NCBI GenBank assembly: GCA_964527565.1
Contig: CAZGOY010000011.1
Span: forward strand, 21,287 to 85,286
Reading direction: 5' to 3'
Source: JAGXQV01 sp964527565
GTDB taxonomy: Bacteria; Pseudomonadota; Gammaproteobacteria; Burkholderiales; Sulfuricellaceae
Length of the DNA stretch: 64,000 bases
Shown here: piece by piece, positions 36,331 to 46,966 of the stretch
How the letters are laid out: every line of letters starts with the position of its first letter
How positions within the stretch are numbered: position 1 is the stretch's first letter
Program-made: the position numbers and the translations under genes
The notes under the pieces: generated by a model
The model's input: only the letters and a program-made list of their open reading frames with translations
Databases searched by the model: none
What the model was told of the DNA's origin: nothing

Positions 36331-37381
36331 GGTGCGCCAACCACGCGACCAATACCTGCTCCAGGCGCGCCGCCACGGCTTCGGCGCTATAGCGCCCGCG
36401 CAGCAGCGCCGCGCCGCGTCGCGCCATGCGGACGCGCCGGGAAGGATCATCCAGCAGGCCGCGCACGGCTGCCGCCAGCGCCGCCGCATCCCCCTCTGGA
36501 ACAAAGCAGGCATAATCGTGACGGCTATCCAGGCTGAGATAGGACGGAATCGCTGTCGCCACGACCGCCGTCCCGCTGGCCAACGCTTCGGCGAAGGGCA
36601 GACCGAAACCTTCTGCGGCATAAGATGGCGTCAAAACGATATCCGCTTGATGGTAAAGCTGCGCCATGCGTGTCGGCGAGACGGCCTGATGGTAGTCATC
36701 GACCGTCGTAATGGCGCATTCCGCACTGTTTTGCGGCAGACTGGAAACCCGCGTGAGATGCAGCGCCCGCCCTTCATTGCGCAGGATTTCCACTGCCTGA
36801 AGCGCATCCCGGATTCCCTTGACCGACGATTCAAACAAGCCGGGAACCAGCAGGCGTGCCGGTTGCCTGCGCCACTGGCGCAGCCATTGCCGCAACGCCG
36901 GAAGGGGATGATAAAGGCGGGCATCCACGCACTGGCCAATGCAGACGACGGGAAAGGTTTCCGTGCCATAGTGCCGATGCAATTTTTCATCCAGCCAGGA
37001 ACCAACCGTTAGCTTGGGGATGGGATGGCGATAGGCTGCGTCGATCTGTGCCGCGATGTTGCCGTATTCCGGGCATTCCCACTCCAAGCCCTGGCACAAA
37101 TGGACGGTCAGCGCAGCGCGACAATCCAGTGCCGACGCCACGGTAGTCCAGAAGGTCGCGATGACCACCTGTGGTTTGAGCAAGGCGGCGGCACCCGTAA
37201 AACTTTCGACATAGTCGAGCGTCACCGGATGGGGATACCAGGCGTGATCTCCACGAAGCGCCAGAACCCTTACCGCATGACCACGAGCGCTCAGCGCCCG
37301 CGCTTGGTCCAGCACTACTCGCACCCCGCCGGAAAGCTCGGTCGATTCCAGCAGGTAGCAGATATTCAGGCGCCGGTTCAT
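36323..37381 (-). CDS. GT4 family glycosyltransferase
   Basis: 352 residues. NICYLLESTELSGGVRVVLDQ gives the N-terminal Rossmann start with a glycine-rich donor loop; the C-terminal half has YAAEGFGLPFAEALASGTAV, the E-x7-E motif of GT4. Retaining transferase acting on nucleotide sugars. Start ATG overlaps the GNAT stop (ATGA). Confidence 0.92.
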   Translation of the reverse strand: MNRRLNICYLLESTELSGGVRVVLDQARALSARGHAVRVLALRGDHAWYPHPVTLDYVESFTGAAALLKPQVVIATFWTTVASALDCRAALTVHLCQGLEWECPEYGNIAAQIDAAYRHPIPKLTVGSWLDEKLHRHYGTETFPVVCIGQCVDARLYHPLPALRQWLRQWRRQPARLLVPGLFESSVKGIRDALQAVEILRNEGRALHLTRVSSLPQNSAECAITTVDDYHQAVSPTRMAQLYHQADIVLTPSYAAEGFGLPFAEALASGTAVVATAIPSYLSLDSRHDYACFVPEGDAAALAAAVRGLLDDPSRRVRMARRGAALLRGRYSAEAVAARLEQVLVAWLAHRE

Positions 37382-38397
37382 AGAAAATCCGTATCTCCCC
37401 CCATCCACCACCAAGGCGCGACCACCTCATCGTCCGTCAGCGCCGAAGCCTTTGCCACAGCCAGATGCGCCGCCTTTCCGACAACTTCCACGGCAGTGGA
37501 TTCGCGGAAAACCGCCAGTGCCGCCGGGCTTGCCCATGCCGTCAATAGCGCTGCGCCGCTACGCGCGGCTTCCGCCGCCGCCGCCCGCACCACTGCGGGA
37601 AAAGCCGCGCGCGCGCCGATCACGTCAAGGAGTTCAGCGCGCCCAGGCTCAACGTGCATGACGGCCACCGCCACCGTGCCGCCCAGGGGCCAGCGCCGCA
37701 GGGTGAATATGTGGTACTGCCGGTCAGGGCGGCTCAGGAAACGGTGGCGAATATAATCCGCGTCGCGCACGCCGAGAACATAAGCGGAAAAATCCTTCGA
37801 CATGGCACGCCAGGCACGCTCCACCTGCCGTATCAAGCGTTCTCCCGTGGCAGCCTCCCAGCGCCACCCGAAAGGCGCTTTCCATTCGCTTGCCGGCCAG
37901 GACACCTGATGAATGATCCCTGCATCATGGTACAAGCCCAGCGCCACTCCCAGCCGGATAGCACGTTCGTTGGGGAAACCGAAAGCCAGCCGGTAAGCTT
38001 TCCCGGCTCCCACGCGACCGGCAAAAAACCGCGAACACACCTGAAAAAACGGCCCCTTGCGGGTCAGCAACCCGCGCACTTCGGGGGCGACCATCACATC
38101 GCCGATCTGGATAGCCCGCACCGGCGCTCCCCGCCAGCGCAGTTCGCGCGGAAAGCCCGCATAATGCGCCGCCAGGCGCCCGCCTTCATTCCACAGGCCA
38201 ATTGCCTCGCCGGCACCGGCGCCATATTTCCATGCATACCAGCGCGGGTCGGGACTATGGCCGAACGCGGCGGCGAATAATCGCAGCACCTCAGTCTGAT
38301 CTACAGTAGCGATTTCCGCGACACGAAAACTGTGCGCGCCAATCCGGCAACATGGCGGCGCGGTTTCCATAACACTGTTTTGTTCTGTTGGCTTCAT
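37378..38397 (-). CDS. GNAT-like acetyltransferase family protein
   Basis: 339 residues. Central GNAT fold signs: IQIGDVMVAPEVRGLLTRKGPFFQVCSRF (acetyl-CoA loop) and AYRLAFGFPNERAIRLGVALGLY. Long C-terminal half resembles Eis/FemAB-like two-domain proteins. Immediately after wzt (TAA then ATG). Probably acetylates an amino sugar or peptide in the glycan; specificity cannot be read. Confidence 0.75.
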   Translation of the reverse strand: MKPTEQNSVMETAPPCCRIGAHSFRVAEIATVDQTEVLRLFAAAFGHSPDPRWYAWKYGAGAGEAIGLWNEGGRLAAHYAGFPRELRWRGAPVRAIQIGDVMVAPEVRGLLTRKGPFFQVCSRFFAGRVGAGKAYRLAFGFPNERAIRLGVALGLYHDAGIIHQVSWPASEWKAPFGWRWEAATGERLIRQVERAWRAMSKDFSAYVLGVRDADYIRHRFLSRPDRQYHIFTLRRWPLGGTVAVAVMHVEPGRAELLDVIGARAAFPAVVRAAAAEAARSGAALLTAWASPAALAVFRESTAVEVVGKAAHLAVAKASALTDDEVVAPWWWMGGDTDFL

Positions 38398-39633
38398 TTA
38401 GGGCGCTCCCCGCCAGTGGTGGGGCAACGCCACCACTCCCTGAATCGCTCCCTCCTGGCTGACGTCCAGGGTCAGGCACTGCGGGGCGTGGTCATAGACA
38501 TGCACCCCCTGCTCGCAGGCAAGAAAAGCCGTGACGCGATATTCCCCTTTCAGCAACGGAAGCTGCGGGAAAACCACCGTCGCTTGCCCCCGGCCATTTC
38601 CGTCTCTCGTTACCGCATCTGCGCTGCCCGTGGAAATCACGCTGGAGACCGAAACTCCCGCCGCATTTTCGATCCCCAGCGCCACGCTGGGTAGCGGCAA
38701 CGCCGGATCCAGCAGAAACTCCACCGTCACCGATAGCGTGCCGGCCTGCGAGCGGACTGGCAAACGCGGCCCCTGCACGCCGTCACAAGCCCCCAGCACC
38801 CGCACAATGCGCCCCGTGGATGGCGCCGCCACGGGCGTTGCATGCGGCGTATCCGAACCCGAGGAAACGGTCGCGGCTTCCGCGTTGCTTCCCGATTCAA
38901 GCGCCAGCGCCGTATTGTAGGCAGCGGTCACTTGCGACGCGGCGCCCTGCATTCTGACATTGCCTCGTTCCAGCCACAACGCGCGCTGGCACAAAACGTC
39001 AACCTGATACATGGAATGCGAACAAAACAGGATCGTCTTTCCCGCTTCCTTCAACGCCATGATGCGATCAAACGATTTGCGCGAAAACTCTCCGTCGCCC
39101 ACCGACAGCGCTTCGTCAATCACCAGGATATCCGGATCGACGCTGATTGCCACGGAAAATGCCAAGCGCACGTACATGCCGCTGGAATAGGTTTTCACCG
39201 GTTGATCGATGAAATCACGAATACCGGAAAAATCGACGATATCTTCGTAGCGCGCGGTGATTTCCGCCTCGGAGAGGCCCATTACGGCGGCGCTCATAAA
39301 CACGTTCTCACGCCCGGTAAACTCGGGGTTGAAACCTGCCCCCAGTTCAAGCAGGGCAGCCACGCGACCGCGCACTTCGACTTCGCCATTGGTCGGCGTG
39401 AGCGTGCCGCAAATCAGCTGCAGCAAGGTGGACTTGCCCGAACCGTTACGGCCGACGATGCCCACCACCTCGCCGGGCATCACCTCGAAACTCACCTCGT
39501 GCAGCGCCCAGAATTCGCGGAAGAACCGGCGCCTGCCGCGCCACAGGAACTGCTTCAGCCGATCCTGGGGCTGGGCATAAAGCTGGTAGCACTTGCCCAG
39601 CTTGCGCGCACGAATCACCGGCTCACAGGACAT
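38398..39633 (-). CDS. wzt: O-antigen/polysaccharide ABC exporter ATPase Wzt-like
   Basis: 411 residues. Walker A GRNGSGKSTLLQL, ABC signature TYSSGMYVRLAFS, Walker B PDILVIDEALSVGDG; a C-terminal extension of about 150 residues (from about residue 265) forms a jelly-roll substrate-recognition domain as in Wzt. The ATG used overlaps the wzm stop; an ATG two codons upstream is possible. Exports completed chains with Wzm. Confidence 0.94.
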   Translation of the reverse strand: MSCEPVIRARKLGKCYQLYAQPQDRLKQFLWRGRRRFFREFWALHEVSFEVMPGEVVGIVGRNGSGKSTLLQLICGTLTPTNGEVEVRGRVAALLELGAGFNPEFTGRENVFMSAAVMGLSEAEITARYEDIVDFSGIRDFIDQPVKTYSSGMYVRLAFSVAISVDPDILVIDEALSVGDGEFSRKSFDRIMALKEAGKTILFCSHSMYQVDVLCQRALWLERGNVRMQGAASQVTAAYNTALALESGSNAEAATVSSGSDTPHATPVAAPSTGRIVRVLGACDGVQGPRLPVRSQAGTLSVTVEFLLDPALPLPSVALGIENAAGVSVSSVISTGSADAVTRDGNGRGQATVVFPQLPLLKGEYRVTAFLACEQGVHVYDHAPQCLTLDVSQEGAIQGVVALPHHWRGAP

Positions 39634-40444
39634 CGGCAAACCCCTTGCGCGTTTTCTGGAACCAGAAATAGCCCGCCTGCATCATCGCCAGGGCGAAAAG
39701 CGTATAGAGCGCCAGTCCGCTCCAGTTTGGCTGGTTTCCCCAGATCAGCACATCGCGCGTCTGTTCGATGATGAAGGTGAGGGGATTCAGGAACAGCCAG
39801 CCGCGTACCGCCTCCGGCAGGGCAGAGGCGGGGTAAAAGATCGGGCTCATGAACATCAGCACCGTCATCACCATGCCGACAAATTGACTGACGTCGCGGA
39901 CAAATACCCCCAGCGAAGCCAACAGCCACGACAAGCCCATCACCAGCAACACCAGGGGCAGGAGCACCAGCGGCAAAAATACAGCCGTCCAGGGCAGAGA
40001 AAGCGCCACGCCCAGGGAAAGCACCAGCACGCCGATGCTGATGGCGGCATGAAACAACGCCGAGCCCAGCGACACCCACGGCAGGATTTCCAGGGGGAAA
40101 ATCACCTTCTTGACGTAATTGGCATTGGACAACACCAGGCCGGGGGCGCGCGCCACGCATTCCGAAAACAGGTTGAAGACGATCAAGCCGGCAAACAGCA
40201 CCAAGGCGAACTCGAAGCGGTTTTCTCCGCTGCCGCCCCAGCGCGCCTGGAAAACTACGCTGAAAACGAAGGTGTACACCGACAGCATCAGTACCGGCGT
40301 GACAAACGACCACAGCAGCCCGAGGAACGAACCGCGATAGCGGCCAACGACTTCGCGCTGCACCATCTGCCGCACCAGCGCGCGGTGTTGCCACAGGCCG
40401 GGAAGCAGGTTGCTGATCCGAATCGATATCAATGCGCGCGTCAA
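39623..40444 (-). CDS. wzm: O-antigen/polysaccharide ABC exporter permease Wzm-like
   Basis: 273 residues, six membrane helices (MLSVYTFVFSVVFQARW, FNLFSECVARAPG, LLPLVLLVMGLSWLLASLGVF, MTVLMFMSPIFYPASALPE). N-terminal amphipathic REVVGRYRGSFLGLLWSF is typical. TTG start; no better start upstream. Forms the exporter with Wzt. Only 8 bases after the gspC-like gene stop, so the two may be cotranscribed, which would be unusual. Confidence 0.92.
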   Translation of the reverse strand: MTRALISIRISNLLPGLWQHRALVRQMVQREVVGRYRGSFLGLLWSFVTPVLMLSVYTFVFSVVFQARWGGSGENRFEFALVLFAGLIVFNLFSECVARAPGLVLSNANYVKKVIFPLEILPWVSLGSALFHAAISIGVLVLSLGVALSLPWTAVFLPLVLLPLVLLVMGLSWLLASLGVFVRDVSQFVGMVMTVLMFMSPIFYPASALPEAVRGWLFLNPLTFIIEQTRDVLIWGNQPNWSGLALYTLFALAMMQAGYFWFQKTRKGFADVL

Positions 40445-40452
40445 ATCGAAAA

Positions 40453-41346
40453 TTATTTCTTGGCAGCCTGCGCGGCCTGGATCGCATCCAGCAGCGACAT
40501 TCCCTGAATTTGCGGCGCGGCGGGTGCATTGACAGAGGGTGCCGCCGTGGCGGGAGCCGCTGCCGTTTGAGGGGGTACGGCGGCGGCCGACGCAGGTGCG
40601 GCAGCCGTCGCTGTAACCGGCTGCTCTACCGCCGGGCCGGGCAACGGGGCAGCGGGAGCCGCTGACGGCATATCGACTATCGGTTCGATTCCCTGCACGA
40701 TGGTCGGCGTCGGCGCGGGCAGAACCACCGGCGCCTGCGCCATTGGCGTCATGACACCAGCAGGCGGTCGGTCAACCTTCTTGTGCGTGAAAGCCAGGGA
40801 AAACTGCGTGCCGCCGTTGGCAAAAACAATGTTCTTTTCGTTGATTTCAGTCAGCATGTAAGGCCCGAGCGACTCGCCCACCCCCAGCGTGACGAATGGC
40901 CGCGGCACGCCCTTGTTCTTCGGCTGCGGCGCGAATTTGAAGCCCTGCCCCAGCTTGATGATCGCCTTTTTGTAATCGCCGAACAGCATCACCCCGTAGA
41001 CCTCGGCATCGGCGGGCGTAATCGGCGCGACCGGCGCTTCCGGCGGCGCCTCCGCCTTTACTGCCCAGGGCTGGCGATGGGGGTCGAAAATATTTTTCCG
41101 GTAAATGTCCGCATAGCTGGATTTTTCTGCGGATTCCGGGATTGCGCTCTCCGGCAATTTAGTCGTCGGCGTTCCTGAAGGCTGCGCCATCCTCTGCCCC
41201 ACTGCGGAGGGCGCAGCCTTCACCGTGGTCAGCATTTCGCCCAACGTCTGGGCGCCAGCTACCGGCATCCAGCCAAGATACCCGCACACCCCCCCCAGGA
41301 AAGCCGCCTGGACAGCACGGCACCGGAAAAGAGAAAATAAATTCAT
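40453..41346 (-). CDS. gspC: GspC/PilP-like periplasmic T2SS component, isolated
   Basis: 297 residues. N-terminal hydrophobic segment, a GspC homology-region-like core (SSYADIYRKNIFDPHRQP, then VYGVMLFGDYKKAIIKLGQGF and TLGVGESLGPYMLTEINEKN), and a Pro/Ala-rich C-terminal tail of about 110 residues instead of a PDZ domain. GspC bridges the inner-membrane platform and secretin. It lies 27 kb from T2SS locus 1, which has no gspC, and is flanked by wzm and glmM. Assignment to GspC rather than PilP is uncertain. Confidence 0.7.
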   Translation of the reverse strand: MNLFSLFRCRAVQAAFLGGVCGYLGWMPVAGAQTLGEMLTTVKAAPSAVGQRMAQPSGTPTTKLPESAIPESAEKSSYADIYRKNIFDPHRQPWAVKAEAPPEAPVAPITPADAEVYGVMLFGDYKKAIIKLGQGFKFAPQPKNKGVPRPFVTLGVGESLGPYMLTEINEKNIVFANGGTQFSLAFTHKKVDRPPAGVMTPMAQAPVVLPAPTPTIVQGIEPIVDMPSAAPAAPLPGPAVEQPVTATAAAPASAAAVPPQTAAAPATAAPSVNAPAAPQIQGMSLLDAIQAAQAAKK

Positions 41347-41469
41347 GGGGGAAACGCTATCCAGAGGTGGAAACCCGCTGATTTTACCGCCATAGTGCCG
41401 CCCTGCGCCAGCTTCGACCAAGAAAAGTCTCTACTGCGGCCCGTTCCGTCGTTTTGCGTTGACAGGCGG

Positions 41470-42831
41470 TTAGCCGTTTCCCGCCGCCTGGCGCACCGCG
41501 TCGGCGATGGTTTCCGCCCAGCGCTGCACCGCTTCGCCGTCGCGTCCCTCGACCATCACGCGGATCAGCGGCTCGGTGCCGGAGGCGCGCAACAGGACGC
41601 GGCCGGAACCTTCCAGGTCGCATTGCGCTTCGGACATTATCGCCTGCACGGCAGCGTGGCTGCGGAAATCGAAAGGGCGACCGACGCGCACGTTAATGAG
41701 GATTTGCGGGTAAAGCGGCATTTCGCGGGTGTAGGCGGCCAGCGTGCTGTCCGTCATGCGCAGGGCCTGCAATACTTGCAGGGCGGCGATGATGCCGTCG
41801 CCGGTGGTATGGCGGTCGAGGCAGATGAGGTGGCCGGAGTTTTCGCCGCCCAGTTGCCAGCCCCGTTCCTGCATCAGTTCCAGCACGTAGCGGTCGCCGA
41901 CGTTGGCGCGGGCGAAGGGAATGCCGAGTTTTTCCAGGGCGTGTTCCATGCCCAGGTTGGTCATCAGCGTCCCCGCCACGCCGCCTTTCAGCAGGCCGTG
42001 CTGTCGGCGGAAGCGGGCGATGACGTAAAGCAGGCGGTCGCCGTCGAAAATCTCGCCGCTGCTGTCGACCATCACCAGCCGGTCGCCGTCGCCGTCGAAG
42101 GCCACGCCCAGATCGGCCCGATGCTCCGCCACCGCAGCGCGCAAGGCATCGGCGTGGGTGGAACCGCAGCCGCGGTTGATGTTGAGGCCGTCCGGCTGCA
42201 CGCCGATTTGCAGCACTTCCGCGCCCAGTTCGTGGAAGACGTGCGGCGCGATGTGATAGGTGGCGCCGTGCGCGCAATCCACCACCAGCTTGAGGCCGCG
42301 CAAATCCAGTTCGTTGGGGAAGGCGCTCTTGCAGAATTCGATATAGCGCCCGGCGGCATCGTTGATGCGGCGCGCCTTGCCGAGCTGCGCGGAGGGCATG
42401 GTAATGAGCGGCGCTTCCAGCTCGCGCTCGATGGCGTGTTCGGTTTCGTCCGGCAGCTTGGTGCCGCTGCCGGAAAAGAACTTGATGCCGTTGTCTTCGA
42501 ACGGGTTGTGCGAGGCGCTGATGACGATGCCGGCCTGGGCGCGCAAAGCGCGCGTGAGGTAGGCCACCGCCGGCGTCGGCATCGGGCCGAGCAGCAGCAC
42601 GTCGACGCCTGCCGCCGACAGCCCGGCTTGCAGGGCGGATTCCAGCATGTAGCCGGAAATGCGCGTGTCCTTGCCGATCACCACCGCCGGGTGGTCGCCC
42701 TTGGCGGAGTGCTGTTCCGAGACCAGCACCTTGCCGGCGGCGTAGCCCAGGCGCATCACGAAATCCGGGGTAATCGGCGCTACCCCGACCTTGCCGCGGA
42801 TGCCGTCGGTGCCGAAATACTGTTTGCTCAT
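41470..42831 (-). CDS. glmM: Phosphoglucosamine mutase
   Basis: 453 residues; converts glucosamine-6-phosphate to glucosamine-1-phosphate for UDP-GlcNAc. Active-site phosphoserine loop [16 protein letters not shown] (Ser107), Mg site DGDGDRL, and the phosphate-binding [12 protein letters not shown] are all intact. Start ATG overlaps the folP stop (ATGA). Confidence 0.97.
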   Translation of the reverse strand: MSKQYFGTDGIRGKVGVAPITPDFVMRLGYAAGKVLVSEQHSAKGDHPAVVIGKDTRISGYMLESALQAGLSAAGVDVLLLGPMPTPAVAYLTRALRAQAGIVISASHNPFEDNGIKFFSGSGTKLPDETEHAIERELEAPLITMPSAQLGKARRINDAAGRYIEFCKSAFPNELDLRGLKLVVDCAHGATYHIAPHVFHELGAEVLQIGVQPDGLNINRGCGSTHADALRAAVAEHRADLGVAFDGDGDRLVMVDSSGEIFDGDRLLYVIARFRRQHGLLKGGVAGTLMTNLGMEHALEKLGIPFARANVGDRYVLELMQERGWQLGGENSGHLICLDRHTTGDGIIAALQVLQALRMTDSTLAAYTREMPLYPQILINVRVGRPFDFRSHAAVQAIMSEAQCDLEGSGRVLLRASGTEPLIRVMVEGRDGEAVQRWAETIADAVRQAAGNG

Positions 42832-43670
42832 CCTGTCACTCCCTGTGCTGCGGCACTTTCCAGTGCGTTGACGATTTCCAATGCCTGCCGGGTGGCCTGC
42901 ACGTCATGCACGCGCAGGATTTTCGCCCCTTTCAGCGCGGCGATGACGGCGGCAGCGACGCTGGGGACCAGCCGTTCACCGGCTTCCAGGCCGGTCAGCG
43001 CGCCCAGCATGGACTTGCGCGACAAGCCGGCGAGCAGCGGCACGCCGAGCTGCCGGAATTCAGCGAGGCGGCGCAGCAACTCGATATTGTGCGCCAGCGT
43101 CTTGCCGAAGCCGAAACCGGGGTCGGCCACCAGCCGCTCGCGGGCGATGCCGGCCTGCCGTGCCACGGCGAGCCGTTGCGCCAGGAAAGCCAGCACCTCG
43201 CCGGTGACGTCGGTATAGGCGGGTTGCTGCTGCATGGTTTGCGGCGTGCCCTGCTTGTGCATCAGGCATGCGGCGGCTTGGCTGTGTGCCACGATTTCCA
43301 GCGCGCCTTCGGCCTGCAGCGCGCCGATGTCGTTGACCATGTCGGCGCCGGCATCGAGTGCCGCGCGCATTACGGCGGGCTTGCAGGTGTCGATGGACAA
43401 GGGGCGGTTCTCGCCGTGCAAGGCTTCCAGCACGGGAATGACGCGTCGCAGTTCCTCGTCGAGGGGAACAGGGCGGGCGCCGGGGCGCGTCGATTCGCCG
43501 CCGATGTCGAGGATGTCCGCGCCTTCCTCAATCAGGCGCCGCGCATGGGCGACGGCCGCCGCCGTGGAATCGTGCCGTCCGCCGTCGGAAAATGAATCGG
43601 GCGTGACATTGACGATGCCCATGACGAGCGGGCGAGACAGGGAAAGAGTAAAACGGCCGCAGTGGAGCAT
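42828..43670 (-). CDS. folP: Dihydropteroate synthase
   Basis: 280 residues; joins pABA to dihydropterin pyrophosphate in folate synthesis. Conserved [13 protein letters not shown] near the N-terminus, [11 protein letters not shown], and [13 protein letters not shown] are present. Lies between ftsH and glmM, the usual betaproteobacterial order. Confidence 0.97.
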   Translation of the reverse strand: MLHCGRFTLSLSRPLVMGIVNVTPDSFSDGGRHDSTAAAVAHARRLIEEGADILDIGGESTRPGARPVPLDEELRRVIPVLEALHGENRPLSIDTCKPAVMRAALDAGADMVNDIGALQAEGALEIVAHSQAAACLMHKQGTPQTMQQQPAYTDVTGEVLAFLAQRLAVARQAGIARERLVADPGFGFGKTLAHNIELLRRLAEFRQLGVPLLAGLSRKSMLGALTGLEAGERLVPSVAAAVIAALKGAKILRVHDVQATRQALEIVNALESAAAQGVTG

Positions 43671-43735
43671 GGTTGGGAGGACGTGCTAGCGGTGAACGGG
43701 AAAAGCAGGCAATTCGTTTCCCGCTCACCGGGCAA

Positions 43736-45655
43736 TCAGGTTTCCTGTGCCGGATGGCCTGTGCCTGCGCCGGGCGCGGGGGTTGCATCGGCAGCCGGGG
43801 CGCCATCCACCGGCGGCACCGGCGGGGGTGGCTGCACCACCGGCGGTTTGGGCGGACGCGGCTCGCGGCCTTCCATGATGTCGTTGATCTGCTCGGCATC
43901 GATGGTTTCCCATTCCAGCAGCGCTTTGGCCATCACTTCGATCTTGTCGCGGTTTTCCTCAATCAGGCGGCGCGCCAAGCGGTACTGCTCGTCGACGATG
44001 CGGCGGATTTCAGCATCCACCTTCTGCATGGTGGCTTCGGAGACGTTCTTGTGGGTAGTCACGGAACGTCCGAGGAACACTTCGCCGTCAACCTCGCCGT
44101 ACACCATGGTGCCCATGGCATCGGACATGCCCCACTGCGTCACCATGCGCCGCGCCATTTCGGTGGCGCGTTCGAAATCATTCGATGCGCCGGTGGTCAT
44201 CTGGCCCATGAACACCTCTTCGGCGATACGCCCGCCGAACAGCACCGAAATGTTTTCCAGTATCTGTTCGCGGTTCATGCTGTAGCGGTCTTCGACCGGC
44301 AGTTGCATGGTCACGCCCAGGGCGCGCCCGCGCGGGATGATCGTCACCTTGTGCACCGGGTCGGTCTTGGGCAGCAGGCGGGCCACTACGGCGTGGCCGG
44401 ATTCGTGGTAGGCGGTGTTCTTGCGTTCCTCTTCCGGCATGACGATGGAGCGGCGCGCCGCGCCCATGATGATCTTGTCCTTGGCGCTCTCGAAGTCGTC
44501 CATATCGACGTAATGCTTGTTGCCGCGCGCGGCGAACAGCGCGGCCTCGTTGACCAGATTGGCCAGGTCGGCGCCGGAAAAACCGGGGCAGCCGCGTGCC
44601 AGGATGTCGGCGCGCACGTCGGGCGAAATCGGCACCTTGCGCATATGCACCATGAGAATCTGTTCGCGCCCGCGAATGTCCGGCAGCGGCACCACCACTT
44701 GGCGGTCGAAGCGACCGGGGCGCATCAGCGCCGGATCGAGCACATCGGGGCGGTTGGTGGCGGCGATGACGATGACGCCGGCTGCGCCCTCGAAGCCGTC
44801 CATTTCCACCAGCAACTGGTTCAGCGTCTGTTCGCGCTCGTCGTTGCCGCCGCCCAGCCCGGCGCCGCGCTGGCGCCCGACGGCGTCGATTTCGTCGATG
44901 AAAATAATGCATGGGGCGTTTTTCTTGGCCTGCTCGAACATGTCGCGCACCCGTGCCGCCCCCACGCCGACGAACATCTCGACGAAATCGGAACCGGAAA
45001 TCGAGAAGAACGGCACCTTGGCCTCGCCGGCGATGGCGCGCGCCAGCAAGGTTTTACCGGTGCCTGGATTGCCCACCAGCAGGACGCCGCGCGGAATGCG
45101 ACCGCCGAGTTTCTGGAATTTTGAAGGGTCGCGCAGGAACTCGACCAGTTCCGACACTTCTTCCTTGGCTTCGTCGCAACCGGCGACGTCGGCGAAAGTG
45201 ACCGGATTGTTGTTCTCGTCCAGCAAGCGGGCCTTGCTCTTGCCGAAGGAAAATGCGCCGCCCTTGCCGCCACCCTGCATCTGGCGCATGAAGAACACCC
45301 ACACGCCGATCAGCAGCAGCATGGGAAACCAGGAGACGAACAGGTTCATCAGGAAGGAGGGTTCCTCTTCGGGGCGCGCCTCGACGACCACGTCATACTT
45401 CAGCAGGTCGCTGACCAGCCACGGGTCGGACGGAGCGTAGGTGGTGAAACGCTTGCCGTCGGCGCCGACACCCTTCAGAGTATGCCCTTCGATGGTCACC
45501 TTGGCGACCCGGCCATCCTTCACCGCGTCGATAAACTGGGAGTATTCGAGGGGCGCCTGAACCACGGCCTGCCGCGCGCCAAAATGGTTGAACACCATCA
45601 TCAGGGTCATTGCAATCACCAGCCAGACGGTGATGTTCTTCATCATATTGTTCAA
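43736..45655 (-). CDS. ftsH: ATP-dependent zinc metalloprotease FtsH
   Basis: 639 residues. Two N-terminal membrane helices, Walker [12 protein letters not shown] (about 195-205), Walker [12 protein letters not shown], and zinc-binding HESGH. A Pro-rich C-terminal tail follows residue 600 ([11 protein letters not shown]). AAGGAG lies 5 bases before a TTG, and family members start MNN, so TTG at 45655 is chosen over the ATG nine bases later. Degrades unfolded membrane and regulatory proteins. Confidence 0.96.
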   Translation of the reverse strand: MNNMMKNITVWLVIAMTLMMVFNHFGARQAVVQAPLEYSQFIDAVKDGRVAKVTIEGHTLKGVGADGKRFTTYAPSDPWLVSDLLKYDVVVEARPEEEPSFLMNLFVSWFPMLLLIGVWVFFMRQMQGGGKGGAFSFGKSKARLLDENNNPVTFADVAGCDEAKEEVSELVEFLRDPSKFQKLGGRIPRGVLLVGNPGTGKTLLARAIAGEAKVPFFSISGSDFVEMFVGVGAARVRDMFEQAKKNAPCIIFIDEIDAVGRQRGAGLGGGNDEREQTLNQLLVEMDGFEGAAGVIVIAATNRPDVLDPALMRPGRFDRQVVVPLPDIRGREQILMVHMRKVPISPDVRADILARGCPGFSGADLANLVNEAALFAARGNKHYVDMDDFESAKDKIIMGAARRSIVMPEEERKNTAYHESGHAVVARLLPKTDPVHKVTIIPRGRALGVTMQLPVEDRYSMNREQILENISVLFGGRIAEEVFMGQMTTGASNDFERATEMARRMVTQWGMSDAMGTMVYGEVDGEVFLGRSVTTHKNVSEATMQKVDAEIRRIVDEQYRLARRLIEENRDKIEVMAKALLEWETIDAEQINDIMEGREPRPPKPPVVQPPPPVPPVDGAPAADATPAPGAGTGHPAQET

Positions 45656-45738
45656 CTTCGCTCCTTGCAGCGTAACTCAATAAACAGCAAAAAAAGATTG
45701 TAAACGCAATCGCCAATTCCTGTCAGCGTTTCTGGGTT

Positions 45739-46356
45739 TCAGAGGCGCCCCTTGCCCAGCAGGTAGGTCTCGCTGCTCCTGCCGCGCGAGGCCTCCGGCT
45801 TGCGTGTCTGCATTTGCTGGAAAGCGGCGCGCAGGGTTTTGACGAAAGCCTCGAAGCCGTCGCCCTGAAATACCTTGACCAGAAAATTACCGCCCGGTCT
45901 CAGGTGTTCGATGGCAAAGTCCAGCGCAAGTTCAGTCAGGTGCATCGCCCGCGCCTGATCGGCAATGCCGATGCCGCTGATGTTGGGGGCCATGTCGGAA
46001 ATCACCAAGTCGACCGCTTTGCCGTTCAGGGCTTTGATCAGTTCGTCCAGCGTTGCCTGTTCGCGAAAATCGCCCTGGATGAAGGTGACGTTGTGCAGGG
46101 GCTGCATTTCCAGAATGTCGAGCGCGATGACGCGCCCGTTGCCCGCCAGCTTCTTGGCCGCCACCTGCGACCAGCCGCCCGGCGTGGCGCCGAGATCGAC
46201 CACTGTCATGCCCGGTTTAATGAGGTGGTCGCGCTCGTCGATTTCCATCAGTTTGTAGGAGGCGCGCGAGCGGTAGCCTTCGCGCTTGGCGCGCTGCACC
46301 CAGGGATCGTTGACATGCTCGCGCATCCATGCCTTGCTGGTTTGGGTTCGTTTCAT
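45739..46356 (-). CDS. rlmE: 23S rRNA 2'-O-ribose U2552 methyltransferase
   Basis: 205 residues. SAM motif [19 protein letters not shown], basic start [20 protein letters not shown], and conserved [10 protein letters not shown]. Methylates U2552 in 23S rRNA. Divergent from yhbY across 36 bases; upstream of ftsH. Confidence 0.95.
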   Translation of the reverse strand: MKRTQTSKAWMREHVNDPWVQRAKREGYRSRASYKLMEIDERDHLIKPGMTVVDLGATPGGWSQVAAKKLAGNGRVIALDILEMQPLHNVTFIQGDFREQATLDELIKALNGKAVDLVISDMAPNISGIGIADQARAMHLTELALDFAIEHLRPGGNFLVKVFQGDGFEAFVKTLRAAFQQMQTRKPEASRGRSSETYLLGKGRL

Positions 46357-46392
46357 CGGTTACAATGCGACACTTTTCGCGGAAAAATCAGA

Positions 46393-46698
46393 ATGTTGAA
46401 TATTACCCCAGCCATCACCCCGGCGCAGCGCCGTTTTCTGCGCGCCCAGGCGCATTCCCTCAGTCCGGTGGTGATGACCGGCGATGCCGGCTTGACGGAA
46501 AACGTCGTCAAGGAAATCGAACTCGCCCTGTCCTGCCACGAGCTCATCAAGATCAAGGCGCAAAGCGGCGACAAGGCCGTTCGCGAGGAAATGCTGACGG
46601 AAATTTGCGCCCGCACCGGCGCTGCTGCCGTGCAGCATATCGGAAAAACCCTGGTGGTTTACCGAGCGGCGGAAAAACCCAAGCTGGTTTTGCCCTGA
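46393..46698 (+). CDS. yhbY: CRM-domain ribosome-associated RNA-binding protein YhbY
   Basis: 101 residues. Single CRM domain: LTPAQRRFLRAQAHSLSP-like start, VVMTGDAGLTENVVKEIELA, with the conserved HELIKIKA and GKTLVVYRAA. The upstream open frame extends back through rlmE but is antisense shadow. Acts in ribosome assembly. Divergent from rlmE, as in many betaproteobacteria. Confidence 0.94.
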   Translation: MLNITPAITPAQRRFLRAQAHSLSPVVMTGDAGLTENVVKEIELALSCHELIKIKAQSGDKAVREEMLTEICARTGAAAVQHIGKTLVVYRAAEKPKLVLP

Positions 46699-46741
46699 GC
46701 GCGGGCAGTTTTTCGCAAATCTGCTCTTTTTCATGCCCCCT

Positions 46742-46966
46742 TCAAGCCGCCAGCAATTCGTGCAAGCGTGCTGCGGTCTGTGCTCGTATCTCAACAGCTT
46801 CGAACAAGTGGTCTGGATAAAGATAATCTTCGCCACTATCGTCGATGATACGGATCATGCCGTGAGCATCCACGGAGGAAGCCACCTCATACAGGCGACC
46901 GAGGGTCAGGTCATCCGTGGAAAAATCTCCACAACCTTCCCTGGAAGTGCATACCACGAAATTCAT
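46742..46966 (-). CDS. Small protein of unknown function, downstream member of a pair
   Basis: 74 residues from an ATG overlapping the stop of the upstream small gene (ATGA). Begins MNFVVCTSREGCGDFSTDDL, then GMIRIIDDSGEDYLYPDHLF, a short domain, and an Ala/Leu-rich helix. No recognised family by eye. Coupled to the next gene, so a two-gene unit. Confidence 0.6.
   Translation of the reverse strand: MNFVVCTSREGCGDFSTDDLTLGRLYEVASSVDAHGMIRIIDDSGEDYLYPDHLFEAVEIRAQTAARLHELLAA

Noticed and set aside
41395..43218. 607-codon open frame on the plus strand opposite glmM and folP
   Set aside because: It is antisense to two certain genes; composition is His/Arg/Gln-rich as expected of a GC-rich shadow frame, with no recognisable domain.
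43673..45124. 483-codon plus-strand open frame opposite ftsH
   Set aside because: Shadow of ftsH in a high-GC context; no RBS or family signature.
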